Source: CAYQEC01 sp964416425
Lineage (GTDB): Bacteria > Actinomycetota > Acidimicrobiia > Spongiisociales > UBA5794
Assembly: GCA_964416425.1 (NCBI GenBank)
Contig: CAYQEC010000012.1
Span: 1 to 64,000 of the forward strand
DNA length: 64,000 nt
Direction of reading: 5' to 3'
Of the stretch, positions 1 to 8,933 are shown in pieces. Positions within the stretch are counted from its first letter, which is position 1, and every line of letters starts with the position of its first letter. A model generated the notes under the pieces. It saw only the letters and a program-made list of their open reading frames with translations, was not told where the DNA came from and did not search any database. A program made the position numbers and the translations under genes.

Positions 1-51
1 CAGGTGTTGCGACCGCCGCCGGGTGCCCGCCGCCGGATTCCCCGCAGCCTC

Positions 52-1200
52 CTAGAGGCCCTCGTCCGGTGCCACCACTGCCAGGAAATCCGCCACCGCC
101 GCCATGTAGCGGGTGGGATCGACGTTCCACAGCCCGTCGTGGGTGGCGCCCTCGAAACGCTCGTAGGTGACGATGTCGGGACGTGCCTCCGCCAGGGCGT
201 CGCTCACTTCCACCGGCATCACCGCGTCGTCGCTCCCGTGCATCAGCAGCATCGGCACGTCGAACTCGTCGGCCCGGGCCACCTGATCGAGCGCCGCCCA
301 CTCGGTGCCGTTCCAGATGCGCACCACCTCCTTGGCCAGGCCGGTGAACAGCGACGGCACCCCATGGTCGGCGACGGCCCGATCGGCGAGCACGCCGACG
401 TCGAGAGCCGGCGAATCGAGGATGACACCCCGCACCGCGCTGGTGTGGTCGCTCTCGTGCAGGTAGGTGGTGACGATGGAACCGCCCATCCCGTACCCGT
501 ACAGCACGACGTCCTGCGCGCCCCGCTGCAGCGCGAAGCTGACGCCGGCGTCGATGTCGGGCCATTCGGTGAGCCCCCACTCGAAGCGGTTCGGGTCCGC
601 CTCCGGCGCCGCCCCGTCGTTGCGGTAGGTGACGACGAGGATCGGGAAGCCGAGGTCCGCCAAGGTGGGGATGATGCGGAGCGCCTGGCGCCGCTCGTCG
701 AGGCCCTGCCCGTGCACCAGCACGATCCAGGTGTCGCGGATGCCGGGGATGAGCCATGCCGGGTCGACGCCCAGCTCGCCGGGGACCCGGACCTCCTCGA
801 AGGCGAGCCCGGCGGCGGTGGCGGGATCACCGTTGAAGGCGTAGCGGTCCCACCGCACCAGCTCACCGGGGAAGAAGGTGCCGTCGAGGGTCCGGAAGCC
901 GTGCTCGACCGTGTCCTCCCCCACCCCGATCAGGCCGGTGACCTGGCCGTAGGCTGACGATCCCTCCACCCCCCAGATGCCCTCCTGCTCCGAGAGGCGG
1001 GTCCGGGTGAGCACGATCCGCCCCGTCTCGACCGCCACGATCTCGAGATCAGAGGCGGCCACCTGCCGGGCGGGTGTCAGCAGGTCGGCATTGATGGCCG
1101 CCGCCCCGGCCCACACCGCCACCACCGCTCCCGCGACGGCGAGGGTGGTGAGGACGACCGCGACGCGGCGCAGCCAGATCCCGAGGCGGCTTGGCTCCAT
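52..1200 (-). CDS. Membrane-anchored alpha/beta-hydrolase-like protein without the nucleophile serine
   Basis: The 382-residue protein has an N-terminal hydrophobic segment (about residues 12-36) after an Arg-rich start, so it is probably anchored in the membrane with its hydrolase domain outside. The fold is recognisable from a VLVHGQG oxyanion stretch, an acid loop HGSDDAVMP (Asp about 324/325) and a late His in ATHDG (about 354). The nucleophile elbow, normally GxSxG, reads GYGMGG near residue 232, so Gly replaces the catalytic Ser. It is either a non-catalytic relative or uses another mechanism. The ATG at 1200 follows a TAGCCT box by six bases with no Shine-Dalgarno sequence, which suggests leaderless translation. 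The substrate is unknown. Confidence 0.75.
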   Translation of the reverse strand: MEPSRLGIWLRRVAVVLTTLAVAGAVVAVWAGAAAINADLLTPARQVAASDLEIVAVETGRIVLTRTRLSEQEGIWGVEGSSAYGQVTGLIGVGEDTVEHGFRTLDGTFFPGELVRWDRYAFNGDPATAAGLAFEEVRVPGELGVDPAWLIPGIRDTWIVLVHGQGLDERRQALRIIPTLADLGFPILVVTYRNDGAAPEADPNRFEWGLTEWPDIDAGVSFALQRGAQDVVLYGYGMGGSIVTTYLHESDHTSAVRGVILDSPALDVGVLADRAVADHGVPSLFTGLAKEVVRIWNGTEWAALDQVARADEFDVPMLLMHGSDDAVMPVEVSDALAEARPDIVTYERFEGATHDGLWNVDPTRYMAAVADFLAVVAPDEGL

Positions 1201-1203
1201 GCG

Positions 1204-1222
1204 GGCAGGCTAGGAGCCTGCC
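1204..1222. promoter_or_regulatory. Inverted repeat over the -10 box of the hydrolase gene
   Basis: Arms GGCAGGCT and AGCCTGCC are perfect 8-bp inverted repeats around AGG. On the minus strand the -10-like TAGCCT (1212-1207) lies inside this palindrome, six bases before the ATG at 1200. A repressor or autoregulator site is possible. No -35 box is evident. Confidence 0.35.
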
Positions 1223-1265
1223 GGCGAGGCCGCATTCCAGGGCGGCGCCGCCCGGGTCGCCCCCG

Positions 1266-2033
1266 TCACCGCCCCTCGAAGCGAGGCGTCTCCTTGGCGA
1301 CGAACGCCTCGATGCCGGCGCGGGCGTCCTGGGTGGCGAACACCTCGTCGAAGGCGGCACGCTCGATCTCGATGGCGGCCGGGAGCGGCCGGCCGTAGCC
1401 GTCGCCCAGGGCCCGCTTGGCGGCCCAGTAGGCGCGGGTCGGCCCGTTGGCCCAGGCGGCGGCGGCTTCCATGGCGCCGGCCACCAGCTCGCCTGCCGGG
1501 AACACCTCATCGGCGATGCCGGCGGCGAGCGCCTCTTCGGCCCCCATCCGGCGGCCGGAGAGCACCATCTCCTTGGCTTGCTGGTAGCCGACGAGACGGC
1601 TCAGCCGGTGCGTGCCGCCCGCCCCGGGGATGATGCCGAGCAGGACCTCGGGCTGCCCGATGACGGCATCGTCGGCCAGGAATCGGAAGTCGGCACCGAG
1701 GGCGAGCTCGAGGCCGCCACCGAGGGCGTAGCCGCACACCGCGGCGATGGTCGGCTTCTCGAGCCGCTCCAGCCGACGGATCACCGCACCCAGCTCCACC
1801 GCCTGCGGGTCGCTCCCGCCCCCCTCCACGGAGCGGGCGAACGCCTTGATGTCGGCACCGGCGGCGAAGTGGTGCCGCCCGGTGATGACGACGGCCCGCA
1901 CCACCGGGTGCCCGGCCGCGCCGATGGCGCCGTCGAGGGCGGTGATCAGCTCGACGTCGAGGGCGTTCACAGGGGGACGATCGAGGGTGATGAGCGCCAC
2001 CGCGCCGTCCACCTCGTAGTCGACCAGACTCAC
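1266..2033 (-). CDS. Enoyl-CoA hydratase/isomerase (crotonase family)
   Basis: The 255-residue protein matches the usual crotonase length. It shows the first oxyanion-hole region HFAAGADIKAF, then the second, GYALGGGLELALGAD, followed by GQPEVLLGIIPGAGGTHRL. Both glutamates used by true hydratases (in GLELAL and in QPEV) are present, so hydration of trans-2-enoyl-CoA is the best guess. Substrate chain length cannot be read. It starts at GTG 2033 after a purine-rich GAGAGGAG. It lies just downstream of meaB on the same strand, a context that fits short-chain or branched acyl-CoA (propionyl-CoA) metabolism, though no mutase gene is in the window. Confidence 0.85.
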   Translation of the reverse strand: MSLVDYEVDGAVALITLDRPPVNALDVELITALDGAIGAAGHPVVRAVVITGRHHFAAGADIKAFARSVEGGGSDPQAVELGAVIRRLERLEKPTIAAVCGYALGGGLELALGADFRFLADDAVIGQPEVLLGIIPGAGGTHRLSRLVGYQQAKEMVLSGRRMGAEEALAAGIADEVFPAGELVAGAMEAAAAWANGPTRAYWAAKRALGDGYGRPLPAAIEIERAAFDEVFATQDARAGIEAFVAKETPRFEGR

Positions 2034-2128
2034 TCCTCCGCTCCTCTCGGTCGCCGCAAGCAGGCTAGTGGGGCCGGGAGCGTCCGCTCACGGTGCCGGC
2101 CGGGAAGGGTTCTGCCGGGGCGCCGGCC

Positions 2129-3082
2129 TCAGAGATCGGTGCGCTCCAGCAGGCGCCGGGCGGCGGTCCACGGGTCGACGGTCCCGGCGGCGACGGCGGC
2201 CGCCACTCCCTCCCCGCCGCCGTCCGCCACCGCCTGCCGCATGCGATCCCGCAACCCGGCGCGCAGCGCCGCCTCGAACTCGGCGAGCAGGCGGGCGGCT
2301 CGGCGGCCGGCGAGCAGACCGGACGCCACGAGGTGATCCCGGTGGCGGTGCACCGCTTCCCACATCGCCCCGATCCCTTCCCCGGTCGTCGCCACCACCG
2401 GCAGAATCGGAGGTCGCCACGCCCGATCGCCCCCCATCTCGAGCATCTGGCTCAGGTCGTCCACCGCCTGCTCCACCCCGGGACGGTCGGCCTTGTTGAC
2501 CACGAAGACGTCGCCGACCTCCAGCAGCCCGGCCTTGGCGACCTGCACCCCGTCCCCCCATCCAGGGGTGACGACCACCACCGTGGTGTCGGTGTTGGCG
2601 GCGACGTCGACCTCGTCCTGCCCGACCCCGACGGTCTCGACCAGGATCTCGAGGAACCCGACGCCGTCGAGCATCGCCACCACTCTGGGGGTGGCGGCGG
2701 CGAGGCCGCCGAGATGGCCCCGGCTCGCCATGGACCGGATGTAGACCCCGTGGTCGCCGGCGTGCTCCTGCATCCGGACCCGGTCGCCGAGCACGGCGCC
2801 GCCGCTGAAGGGGCTCGACGGGTCGACGGCCACGATGGCCACCCTGGTTCCGGCGAGGCGTATGACCTCGACGAGACGGGAGGTGAGGGTCGATTTGCCG
2901 GCACCGGGCGCCCCGGTGATACCGGTCGTCCAGGCCCGCCCGGTGGCGGGATGCACCGCGGCGAGCACGCCGTCACCGCCGGGGCCCGCCTCCTCGACGA
3001 ACGAGACGAGCCGGGCCAGGGCGCGCCGGTCGCCGGCGGTGGCGGCGGCGAGGAGGTCCTCCGGCGATGGGGCGGGCGTCAT
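2129..3082 (-). CDS. meaB: Methylmalonyl-CoA mutase chaperone GTPase MeaB
   Basis: The protein has 317 residues, typical for the MeaB/ArgK family of G3E GTPases that protect and reload B12-dependent methylmalonyl-CoA mutase. Visible motifs are the P-loop GAPGAGKST, the Mg-binding VDPSSPFSGGA segment, the switch ETVGVGQDE and the guanine-specificity motif NKAD. The open frame continues upstream, but the ATG at 3082 (MTPAPS) gives the family's normal N-terminus and follows a TAGGCT box by ten bases. The mutase partner is not in this window. A crotonase-family gene follows on the same strand. Confidence 0.9.
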   Translation of the reverse strand: MTPAPSPEDLLAAATAGDRRALARLVSFVEEAGPGGDGVLAAVHPATGRAWTTGITGAPGAGKSTLTSRLVEVIRLAGTRVAIVAVDPSSPFSGGAVLGDRVRMQEHAGDHGVYIRSMASRGHLGGLAAATPRVVAMLDGVGFLEILVETVGVGQDEVDVAANTDTTVVVVTPGWGDGVQVAKAGLLEVGDVFVVNKADRPGVEQAVDDLSQMLEMGGDRAWRPPILPVVATTGEGIGAMWEAVHRHRDHLVASGLLAGRRAARLLAEFEAALRAGLRDRMRQAVADGGGEGVAAAVAAGTVDPWTAARRLLERTDL

Positions 3083-3258
3083 CAGGGCCACGAGCCTACC
3101 GGTGGGCGGGAACCCGCAGGGAGGCCCGGGCCGGCGGGGCCCGCCGCGTCGCGTTCGGGGCGGTACCGTGGGACGGGCGCGGGTCGCGTCGGTGCAGGTG
3201 AACGGCGCGGCGCCGGCCGAGGTGTGCTGCGACGTGACCGGCTGAGCCGGCCGCCGTC

Positions 3259-3576
3259 TCAGATGGCGACGACGGTTTCGACGCCTGGTACCCGGTCCTG
3301 GAGGATGCGCTCGATGCCGGCCGTGAGCGTCATGGTCGACAGCGGGCACCCGCCGCAGGCGCCGACGAGTTGCAGGTTGACGGTGCTCCCCTCGGTGCCG
3401 AGCAGGATGAGGTCGCCACCGTCGGCCTGGAGGGCGGGGCGGATGTACTCGAGGGTCTCCTCGAGCATCACGACGTCGATCAGGTCCTCTGCGTGCTCGG
3501 GCGCGGAGGCAGGGGCCGTGTCCACCGGGGAGGCGACCTGGATGACAGAACTCTGCACTTGGGAGTTGTCGCTCAT
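3259..3576 (-). CDS. NifU-like Fe-S cluster scaffold protein
   Basis: A small protein (105 residues from ATG 3576; a GTG at 3603 adds nine). After a Ser/Ala-rich N-terminus it is a single NifU C-terminal (Nfu) domain: YIRPALQADGGDL, then the cluster-binding CGGCPLS (CxxC) and a terminal RVPGVETVVAI. Such domains carry a 4Fe-4S cluster between two subunits and pass it to apo-proteins. It stands alone, without SUF genes nearby, as is common in actinobacteria. A TACACT box about 35 bases above the GTG leaves the start choice open. Confidence 0.85.
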   Translation of the reverse strand: MSDNSQVQSSVIQVASPVDTAPASAPEHAEDLIDVVMLEETLEYIRPALQADGGDLILLGTEGSTVNLQLVGACGGCPLSTMTLTAGIERILQDRVPGVETVVAI

Positions 3577-3663
3577 TACCCACACTGCAACGCTGCGTTG
3601 CACCGCTTGATTCCGATTCCTACTACGAGTGTAGTGCGAATCGGGAGGCCGGCTGCCCCTCCC

Positions 3664-4977
3664 TCAATCGGGCGGCCCGATCCCCAGGAAGGAACGCAGC
3701 AGGTCGGCGAGCAGCCCCGAAGACGGGAAGATCGCCACGCCGAGCGAGCTCTGCCGGAGCATCCACTCCCCGGGGGGCAGCGTGACGACGTCCTCTCCTT
3801 CGATCCGCAGCGTCATCGGCCCGGTGGCGACGATCGTGGCGGTGGGCACGCCCCAGTCGAGCCCGACCCGCACCGTCTCCGGGAGGATGTCGCCGGCCGG
3901 TTCCGGCTCGAGCCCCCCGTAGTAGTGGGCCAGGATCTCGCGGTAGCTCGCCCCGCGGTCGGCCATCGCCTTCGCCCCCCACTGACTCATCCCGACGCCG
4001 TGGCCCCAGCCTTCCCCGACGAAGGTCGCCACCCCCGGGGTGCCGGCTTCCCCGGGTGGGATGAGCGGGATGTCGGTGCGCCCCGTCGGCGGCTGGAACT
4101 CGACCTCGAAGGTGTAGGAGAGGATGGACTGCGGCCACCGGCCCCCGCCCGGCCGCAGCGCCGGGAACAGCCCCGGGTAGAGCTGGGGACCGTGGGTGTT
4201 GATCACCGCCCGCACCGCCGTCACCGGGATCCGGGTCAGGCCCAGCTCACTCCCCACCACCAGCGTCCCCGGACCCTCCCCCTCCGGGGGGCGCTCGATC
4301 GCCATCGACACCAACTCGGCGCCGACCGCATACCCGCCGGTGGTGAGTACGCGGGACAGCACCGAGGTGTCGACGGTCAGCTCCCAGCGCTCGTAGGGGG
4401 TGACGCCGGCCTCGTCGGAGTCGACCGGCTGCAGGTAGGGAAGGGCGGTCCCACCCCAGATGTCCTGGACGGCCCGGGTGCGGTGCCCGGTACTCGAGGA
4501 GTAGAGCGCCTGGGCCGGATCACCCCCGTACTGCAGGATCTCGCCGGCGGTGCGCTCCACCGCTCGGGTCCAGGCGGCGTCGGCGCCGACGTCGCCCCGG
4601 TACACCTGGCAGGCGGTGGAGGCGCAGATGTCGAACCCGTACTCGGTCCCGGAGGCGGTGCGGCCCCGGTGCAGCGTCCAGGCCAGATAGGTGCGGGCGG
4701 CGACCGCCTGGGCCGCCAGGCTCTCGGCCGGCCAGGAGGTCGGCACCTCCCGGATCCCGAGCAGGTACGACTCGAGCGGGATCTCCTCGACGACGCCCAA
4801 GCCGTCGACGCCGGCGGTGACCTCCAGGGTCCCGGTGTGGCGGCCGTAGCCGAGTTCGACGACGGTGCCCTCCCCCGGGACCAACTCGATGTGGTCCACC
4901 GGCTCGGCCGGAGCCGGCCGGGTCACCGGCAACGGCAACAGCAGGGCGGCGACGAGCAGGACGGACGGTGTGTTCAC
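3664..4977 (-). CDS. Secreted SpoIID/LytB-domain protein
   Basis: 437 residues starting at GTG 4977 with a signal peptide (hydrophobic residues about 4-22, Ala-Pro-Ala cleavage area). The SpoIID domain is in the classical order: SYLLGIREVPTSWPAESL with the Glu used by SpoIID lytic transglycosylases, AQAVAARTYLAW, and near residue 320 GWGHGVGMSQWG. In spore formers SpoIID cuts peptidoglycan glycan strands that lack stem peptides. Here it is probably a vegetative cell-wall enzyme. It precedes nfu on the minus strand and lies just downstream of murA. Unlike the second SpoIID protein of this window it carries no SLH-like modules. Confidence 0.8.
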   Translation of the reverse strand: MNTPSVLLVAALLLPLPVTRPAPAEPVDHIELVPGEGTVVELGYGRHTGTLEVTAGVDGLGVVEEIPLESYLLGIREVPTSWPAESLAAQAVAARTYLAWTLHRGRTASGTEYGFDICASTACQVYRGDVGADAAWTRAVERTAGEILQYGGDPAQALYSSSTGHRTRAVQDIWGGTALPYLQPVDSDEAGVTPYERWELTVDTSVLSRVLTTGGYAVGAELVSMAIERPPEGEGPGTLVVGSELGLTRIPVTAVRAVINTHGPQLYPGLFPALRPGGGRWPQSILSYTFEVEFQPPTGRTDIPLIPPGEAGTPGVATFVGEGWGHGVGMSQWGAKAMADRGASYREILAHYYGGLEPEPAGDILPETVRVGLDWGVPTATIVATGPMTLRIEGEDVVTLPPGEWMLRQSSLGVAIFPSSGLLADLLRSFLGIGPPD

Positions 4978-5012
4978 TCGTGCATTCTCTCAGGGCGCCG
5001 GGGCTGTCGGAA

Positions 5013-6263
5013 TCAGATACGCTCGATGGCCGCCCCCAGCGACTGCAGCGTGGTGACAAAACCGTCGTAGCCGCGATCGATGTGGTGCGCTTCGTGCACG
5101 ATGGTGTCGCCGTCGGCGGCGAGGCCGGCGATGACGAGGGCGGCCCCGGCCCGGATGTCGCAGCCGTCCACTTCGCAACCGCTCAGGGTGTCGACGCCGC
5201 GGATCACGACGTGCTGCCCGTCGGTGTGGATGTCGGCGCCCATCCGGTTCAGCTCCCCGATGTAACGGAACCGGGCGTCGTACACGTTCTCGGTGATGAT
5301 CGAGGTGCCGGACGAACGGGACAGGTAGCTCACCATCTGGGGGTGCATGTCGGTGTGGAACCCGGGATAGGGCAGGGTGGCGAAGTCGACCGGCTCGGGC
5401 CGGTCCGGTCCCTTCACCGTGAACCAGTCGTCGCCCCTGGTGACCTCACACCCCGACCCCTCCATCTTCCGCAATTCCATGCGGAGGTGGTCGGGATCGC
5501 AGCGTCGCACCGTCACCTCCCCGCCGGTGCCGGCGGCGGCGAGGGCGTAGGTCCCGGCCTCCAACCGGTCCGGGACGACGGAATGGCGGGCGGGGGACAG
5601 CGTCGGGACCCCCCGGATCTCGATGGTGGAGGTGCCGGCGCCCTCGATCTTGGCCCCCATGGCGTTGAGGAAGGCGGCGAGGTCGGCCAGCTCGGGCTCC
5701 CGGGCCGCGTTGCCGATCGTGGTCCGGCCCCGCGCCGCCACCGCCGCCAGCAGGATGTTCTCGGTCGCCCCGACGCTGGGGAACTCGAGGAAGACGTCGG
5801 TGCCGATCAGGCCGTTGGGGGCGGTGGCCCGCAGCACCCCGTGGCGCAGCTCGAACTCGGCTCCCATCTGGCGAAGCCCGTCGAGGTGCATGTCGATGGG
5901 GCGCGCCCCGAAGTCGTCGCCTCCCGGGAGCGCCACCCGGGCCTCCCCACACCGTGCCAGCAGTGTCCCCAGCACCAGGATCGAGGCCCGCATGCGGCGC
6001 ACCAGCGACAGCGGCGCCTCCGGATTGGGGTGCTCGGGAACCTCGATCAGCAGCGAGTCCCCGCTCCGGGAGCAGACCGCCCCGATGTGCTGCAGCACCT
6101 CACCCATGATCTCGACGTCGAGGATGCCGGGGACGTTGTCGAGCCGGTGACTCCCCGGCGCCAGCAACGTCGCCACCATGTGCTTGAGGGCGGCGTTCTT
6201 TGCCCCGTGCACGACCACTTCTCCGGCGAGGGGTGCGCCGCCCGTGACCCGAATCGATGCCAT
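5013..6263 (-). CDS. murA: UDP-N-acetylglucosamine 1-carboxyvinyltransferase MurA
   Basis: First committed step of peptidoglycan synthesis: transfer of enolpyruvate from PEP to UDP-GlcNAc in the cytoplasm. The 416 residues match the family length. GAKNAALK carries the conserved Lys near residue 22. The reactive loop reads LPGGDDFGARP, with Asp116 where most bacteria have the fosfomycin-reactive Cys. Asp at this place is known from Mycobacterium tuberculosis and gives intrinsic fosfomycin resistance, which is predicted here too. The ATG at 6263 was chosen over an upstream in-frame start because a TACAAT box ends six bases before it. Confidence 0.93.
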   Translation of the reverse strand: MASIRVTGGAPLAGEVVVHGAKNAALKHMVATLLAPGSHRLDNVPGILDVEIMGEVLQHIGAVCSRSGDSLLIEVPEHPNPEAPLSLVRRMRASILVLGTLLARCGEARVALPGGDDFGARPIDMHLDGLRQMGAEFELRHGVLRATAPNGLIGTDVFLEFPSVGATENILLAAVAARGRTTIGNAAREPELADLAAFLNAMGAKIEGAGTSTIEIRGVPTLSPARHSVVPDRLEAGTYALAAAGTGGEVTVRRCDPDHLRMELRKMEGSGCEVTRGDDWFTVKGPDRPEPVDFATLPYPGFHTDMHPQMVSYLSRSSGTSIITENVYDARFRYIGELNRMGADIHTDGQHVVIRGVDTLSGCEVDGCDIRAGAALVIAGLAADGDTIVHEAHHIDRGYDGFVTTLQSLGAAIERI

Positions 6264-6269
6264 GGCAGG

Positions 6270-6275
6270 ATTGTA
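6270..6275 (-). promoter_or_regulatory. -10 box of murA (leaderless type)
   Basis: TACAAT on the minus strand, close to the TATAAT consensus, followed by six bases and the murA ATG. Transcription would begin at the start codon. No clear -35 box. Confidence 0.55.
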
Positions 6276-6342
6276 TTGGTCGCTCCCGGCAAACACCGCC
6301 CGCCCCATTCGCTAGCCTCCGAAGTCGGAGGAAGGAGGCGAT

Positions 6343-6792
6343 GTGCGACTCGCCCTCGGCGCCGACCACGCCGGCTTTCAACTGAAGGAAGAGCTGAAGG
6401 TGCTGCTGGCCGACGCCGGCCACAGCGTCCTCGACCTCGGGACCGACTCCACCGAATCGGTCGACTACCCGGACTTCGCCGCCGCGGTGGGCCGGGCCGT
6501 CATCGAAGGCCGGGCGGAGCGCGGCATCATCGTCTGTGGCTCGGGCGCCGGGGCCAGCATCGCCGCCAACAAGCTGACCGGCATCCGCTGCGCCCAGGCG
6601 ACCGACACCTACACCGCCCACCAAAGTGTCGAGCACGACGACGTCAACGTGATCGCCCTGGCGTCGCGGGTGACCGGGACCGCCCTCGCCTGGGAGATCG
6701 TCGAGGCCTTCGTCGGGGCGACCTTCTCCGGGAAGGAACGCTTCGTGCGGCGCCTCGAGAAGGTGGCCGCCCTGGAGCGGGAACGCGCCTGA
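6343..6792 (+). CDS. rpiB: Ribose-5-phosphate isomerase B
   Basis: 149 residues of the RpiB/LacAB family, which interconverts ribose 5-phosphate and ribulose 5-phosphate in the pentose phosphate pathway. It has the N-terminal GADHAGF motif, catalytic Cys65 in VCGSGAGASIAANK, and the EHDDVN stretch with the ring-opening His region. It starts at GTG 6343 behind a GGAGG box. An ATG two bases earlier is out of frame. This is the housekeeping-looking copy. A second RpiB-like protein (17370-17999) sits in the microcompartment operon and lacks this Cys. Confidence 0.88.
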   Translation: MRLALGADHAGFQLKEELKVLLADAGHSVLDLGTDSTESVDYPDFAAAVGRAVIEGRAERGIIVCGSGAGASIAANKLTGIRCAQATDTYTAHQSVEHDDVNVIALASRVTGTALAWEIVEAFVGATFSGKERFVRRLEKVAALERERA

Positions 6793-6830
6793 GTCGGAAA
6801 CGCGGGGCAGACATGGCACCGCCGGGTCGT

Positions 6831-6836
6831 TACGAT
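6831..6836 (+). promoter_or_regulatory. -10 box of ppk1 (leaderless type)
   Basis: TACGAT followed by seven bases and the ATG at 6844. This placement rules against the in-frame ATG at 6835, which would overlap the box. Confidence 0.5.
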
Positions 6837-6843
6837 GCCACCC

Positions 6844-8925
6844 ATGGATTTCCCCCCGACGGAACGGTTCGTCAACCGTGAACTGTCGCTGCTCGACTTC
6901 CAGCTCCGGGTACTCGGCCTGGCCGAGAGCCCCGAACTGCCCCTGCTGGAACGTATCAAGTTCGTCGCCATCGTCAGCCAGAACATGGACGAGTTCTTCC
7001 AGGTGCGGGTCGCCGGTCTCACCAACCAGATCGCCACCGGGGTCGTCAAGCGCCGCTACGACGGCTTGACCCCGAGCGAGCAGCTCGAGCAACTCGGACC
7101 CAAGGTGACGGCCCTCAACGACCGCATCGACGATCTGCTCCTCGACGAGCTGCTCCCGGCACTCGAGAAGGAGGGCATCCGCCTCGCCCACATCAGCGAG
7201 CTGGGCCCGGAGGAGCGGCTCCACCTCGACGAGCAGTTCGAGAACGACATCTTCCCGGTGCTGACCCCGCTGGCGGTCGACCCGTCGCACCCGTTCCCTT
7301 TCATCTCCAACCTCTCGCTCAACCTGGCGGTGCTGCTGCGCGACCCGAACGTCGACGGCCTCCAATTCGCCCGGGTCAAGGTGCCGCCGATCCTGCCCCG
7401 CTTCGTCGTGCTTCCCGACGGCAAGCGTTTCGTCCCCCTCGAGCAGGTGATCGCCAGCCACATCGACCGGCTCTTCGGCGGCCAGGAGGTGATCGACCAG
7501 TTCATGTTCCGGGTCACTCGCAACGCCGACTTCGCCGTCGAGGAGGAGGAGGCCGAAGACCTGCTCGCCGCCATGGAGAGCGTGCTCCGCTTCCGCCAGC
7601 ACTCGGCGAGGGCGGTCCGGCTCGAGGTGAGCCCGCGCATGACCGACCAGGTGCTCGACCTCCTCACCCGGGAGCTGGACCTCCCCTTGAGCGCGGTGTA
7701 CCAGCGCCGCACCCCCCTCGACCTCAGCGGCCTGTGGGCGATCTACGGGCTCGACCGTTCCGACCTCAAGGAGCAGGCCTGGTCGCCCCAGACCCAGCCG
7801 CGTCTCACCGAGGCGACCGGCAAACCGGTCGATCTCTTCGCCGAGATCGCCGCCGGCGACCTCATGGTGCACGTCCCCTACGAGTCGTTCGCCACCTCCA
7901 CCGGCGCCTTCCTGGCCCAGGCGGCCGCCGACCCCGACGTGCTCGCCATCAAGCAGACCCTCTACCGCACCTCCGTGCCCGAGGATCCCGCGATCGGCGG
8001 TGAGGAGGCGATCGTGCAGTCGCTCATCGCCGCCGCCGACGCCGGCAAGCAGGTGGTGGTGCTCGTCGAGTTGAAGGCCCGCTTCGACGAGGCCGCCAAC
8101 ATCAACTGGGCGAAGATGCTGGAGAGCGCCGGCGCCCATGTCGTCTACGGCGTCGCCGGCCTCAAGACCCACTCCAAGATCCTGCTGGTGGTGCGGCGGG
8201 AGGGCGGCAAGCTGAAGCGCTACGCCAATGTGGGCACCGGCAACTACAACCCGAAGACGGCCCGGCTCTACGAGGACATCGGGATCTTCACCGCCGACCC
8301 CAACATCGGCGCCGACTTGTCGGAGTTGTTCAACGCCCTCACCGGCTACGCCCGCTGGGATTCCTACCGCAGCCTGGTGGTGGCGCCGCGGGCGCTCCGC
8401 AGCTACTTCGTGTCGCGCATCCGGGAGCAGGGACGGCGGGGCGGCGACGGCCGCATCGTCTTCAAGCTCAACCACCTGGTCGATCCCGACATCGTCGACG
8501 AGTTGTACGCCGCCTCGCAGAACGGGTGCCGCATCGACCTGGTGGTGCGCGGCATGTGCTCGCTGCGAGCCCGGGTCCCGGGGCTCTCCGAGAACATCCG
8601 GGTTCGTTCCATCGTCGGCCGTTTTCTGGAGCACTCCCGGGTCTACCGGTTCGGCCATCCGGAGGACGGCGCCGCCTACTACCTCGGCTCGGCCGACATG
8701 ATGCAGCGCAATCTCGACCATCGGGTGGAGACCATCACCCCGGTCCAGGATCCGCACCTGGCGCGGCGCCTGGAGGAGATGCTCGAAGTCAACCTCGCCG
8801 ACGACGTGCTCGCCTGGGAGATGCAGCCGGACGGCTCCTGGGAGAAGGTCCCGACCGTCGAGGGAGTCAGCACTCACGATCGCCTCTGGCAGCTCGCCCT
8901 CGAGCGCGCCAGCGACGACCGGTAG
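6844..8925 (+). CDS. ppk1: Polyphosphate kinase 1
   Basis: 693 residues, the usual PPK1 length. The enzyme makes inorganic polyphosphate from the gamma phosphate of ATP, reversibly. Seen in order: the N-terminal helical domain beginning ERFVNRELSLLDFQ, the head domain, then two phospholipase-D-like catalytic domains. The phosphorylated His lies in LKTHSKILLVVR (about residue 445). Later motifs include NVGTGNYNPKTARLYED and YLGSADMMQRNLDHRVE. The Nudix/phosphatase gene follows after eight bases. The same ppk1-mutT1 neighbourhood is known in mycobacteria. Confidence 0.95.
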   Translation: MDFPPTERFVNRELSLLDFQLRVLGLAESPELPLLERIKFVAIVSQNMDEFFQVRVAGLTNQIATGVVKRRYDGLTPSEQLEQLGPKVTALNDRIDDLLLDELLPALEKEGIRLAHISELGPEERLHLDEQFENDIFPVLTPLAVDPSHPFPFISNLSLNLAVLLRDPNVDGLQFARVKVPPILPRFVVLPDGKRFVPLEQVIASHIDRLFGGQEVIDQFMFRVTRNADFAVEEEEAEDLLAAMESVLRFRQHSARAVRLEVSPRMTDQVLDLLTRELDLPLSAVYQRRTPLDLSGLWAIYGLDRSDLKEQAWSPQTQPRLTEATGKPVDLFAEIAAGDLMVHVPYESFATSTGAFLAQAAADPDVLAIKQTLYRTSVPEDPAIGGEEAIVQSLIAAADAGKQVVVLVELKARFDEAANINWAKMLESAGAHVVYGVAGLKTHSKILLVVRREGGKLKRYANVGTGNYNPKTARLYEDIGIFTADPNIGADLSELFNALTGYARWDSYRSLVVAPRALRSYFVSRIREQGRRGGDGRIVFKLNHLVDPDIVDELYAASQNGCRIDLVVRGMCSLRARVPGLSENIRVRSIVGRFLEHSRVYRFGHPEDGAAYYLGSADMMQRNLDHRVETITPVQDPHLARRLEEMLEVNLADDVLAWEMQPDGSWEKVPTVEGVSTHDRLWQLALERASDDR

Positions 8926-8933
8926 CCACCTCG

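Noticed and set aside
6341..6343. ATG at 6341 as rpiB start
   Set aside because: Out of frame with the RpiB domain. GTG 6343 has correct spacing to GGAGG.
6100..8877. Long minus-strand open frame over ppk1 and rpiB
   Set aside because: The composition is that of a codon shadow. The plus-strand genes have full family motifs.
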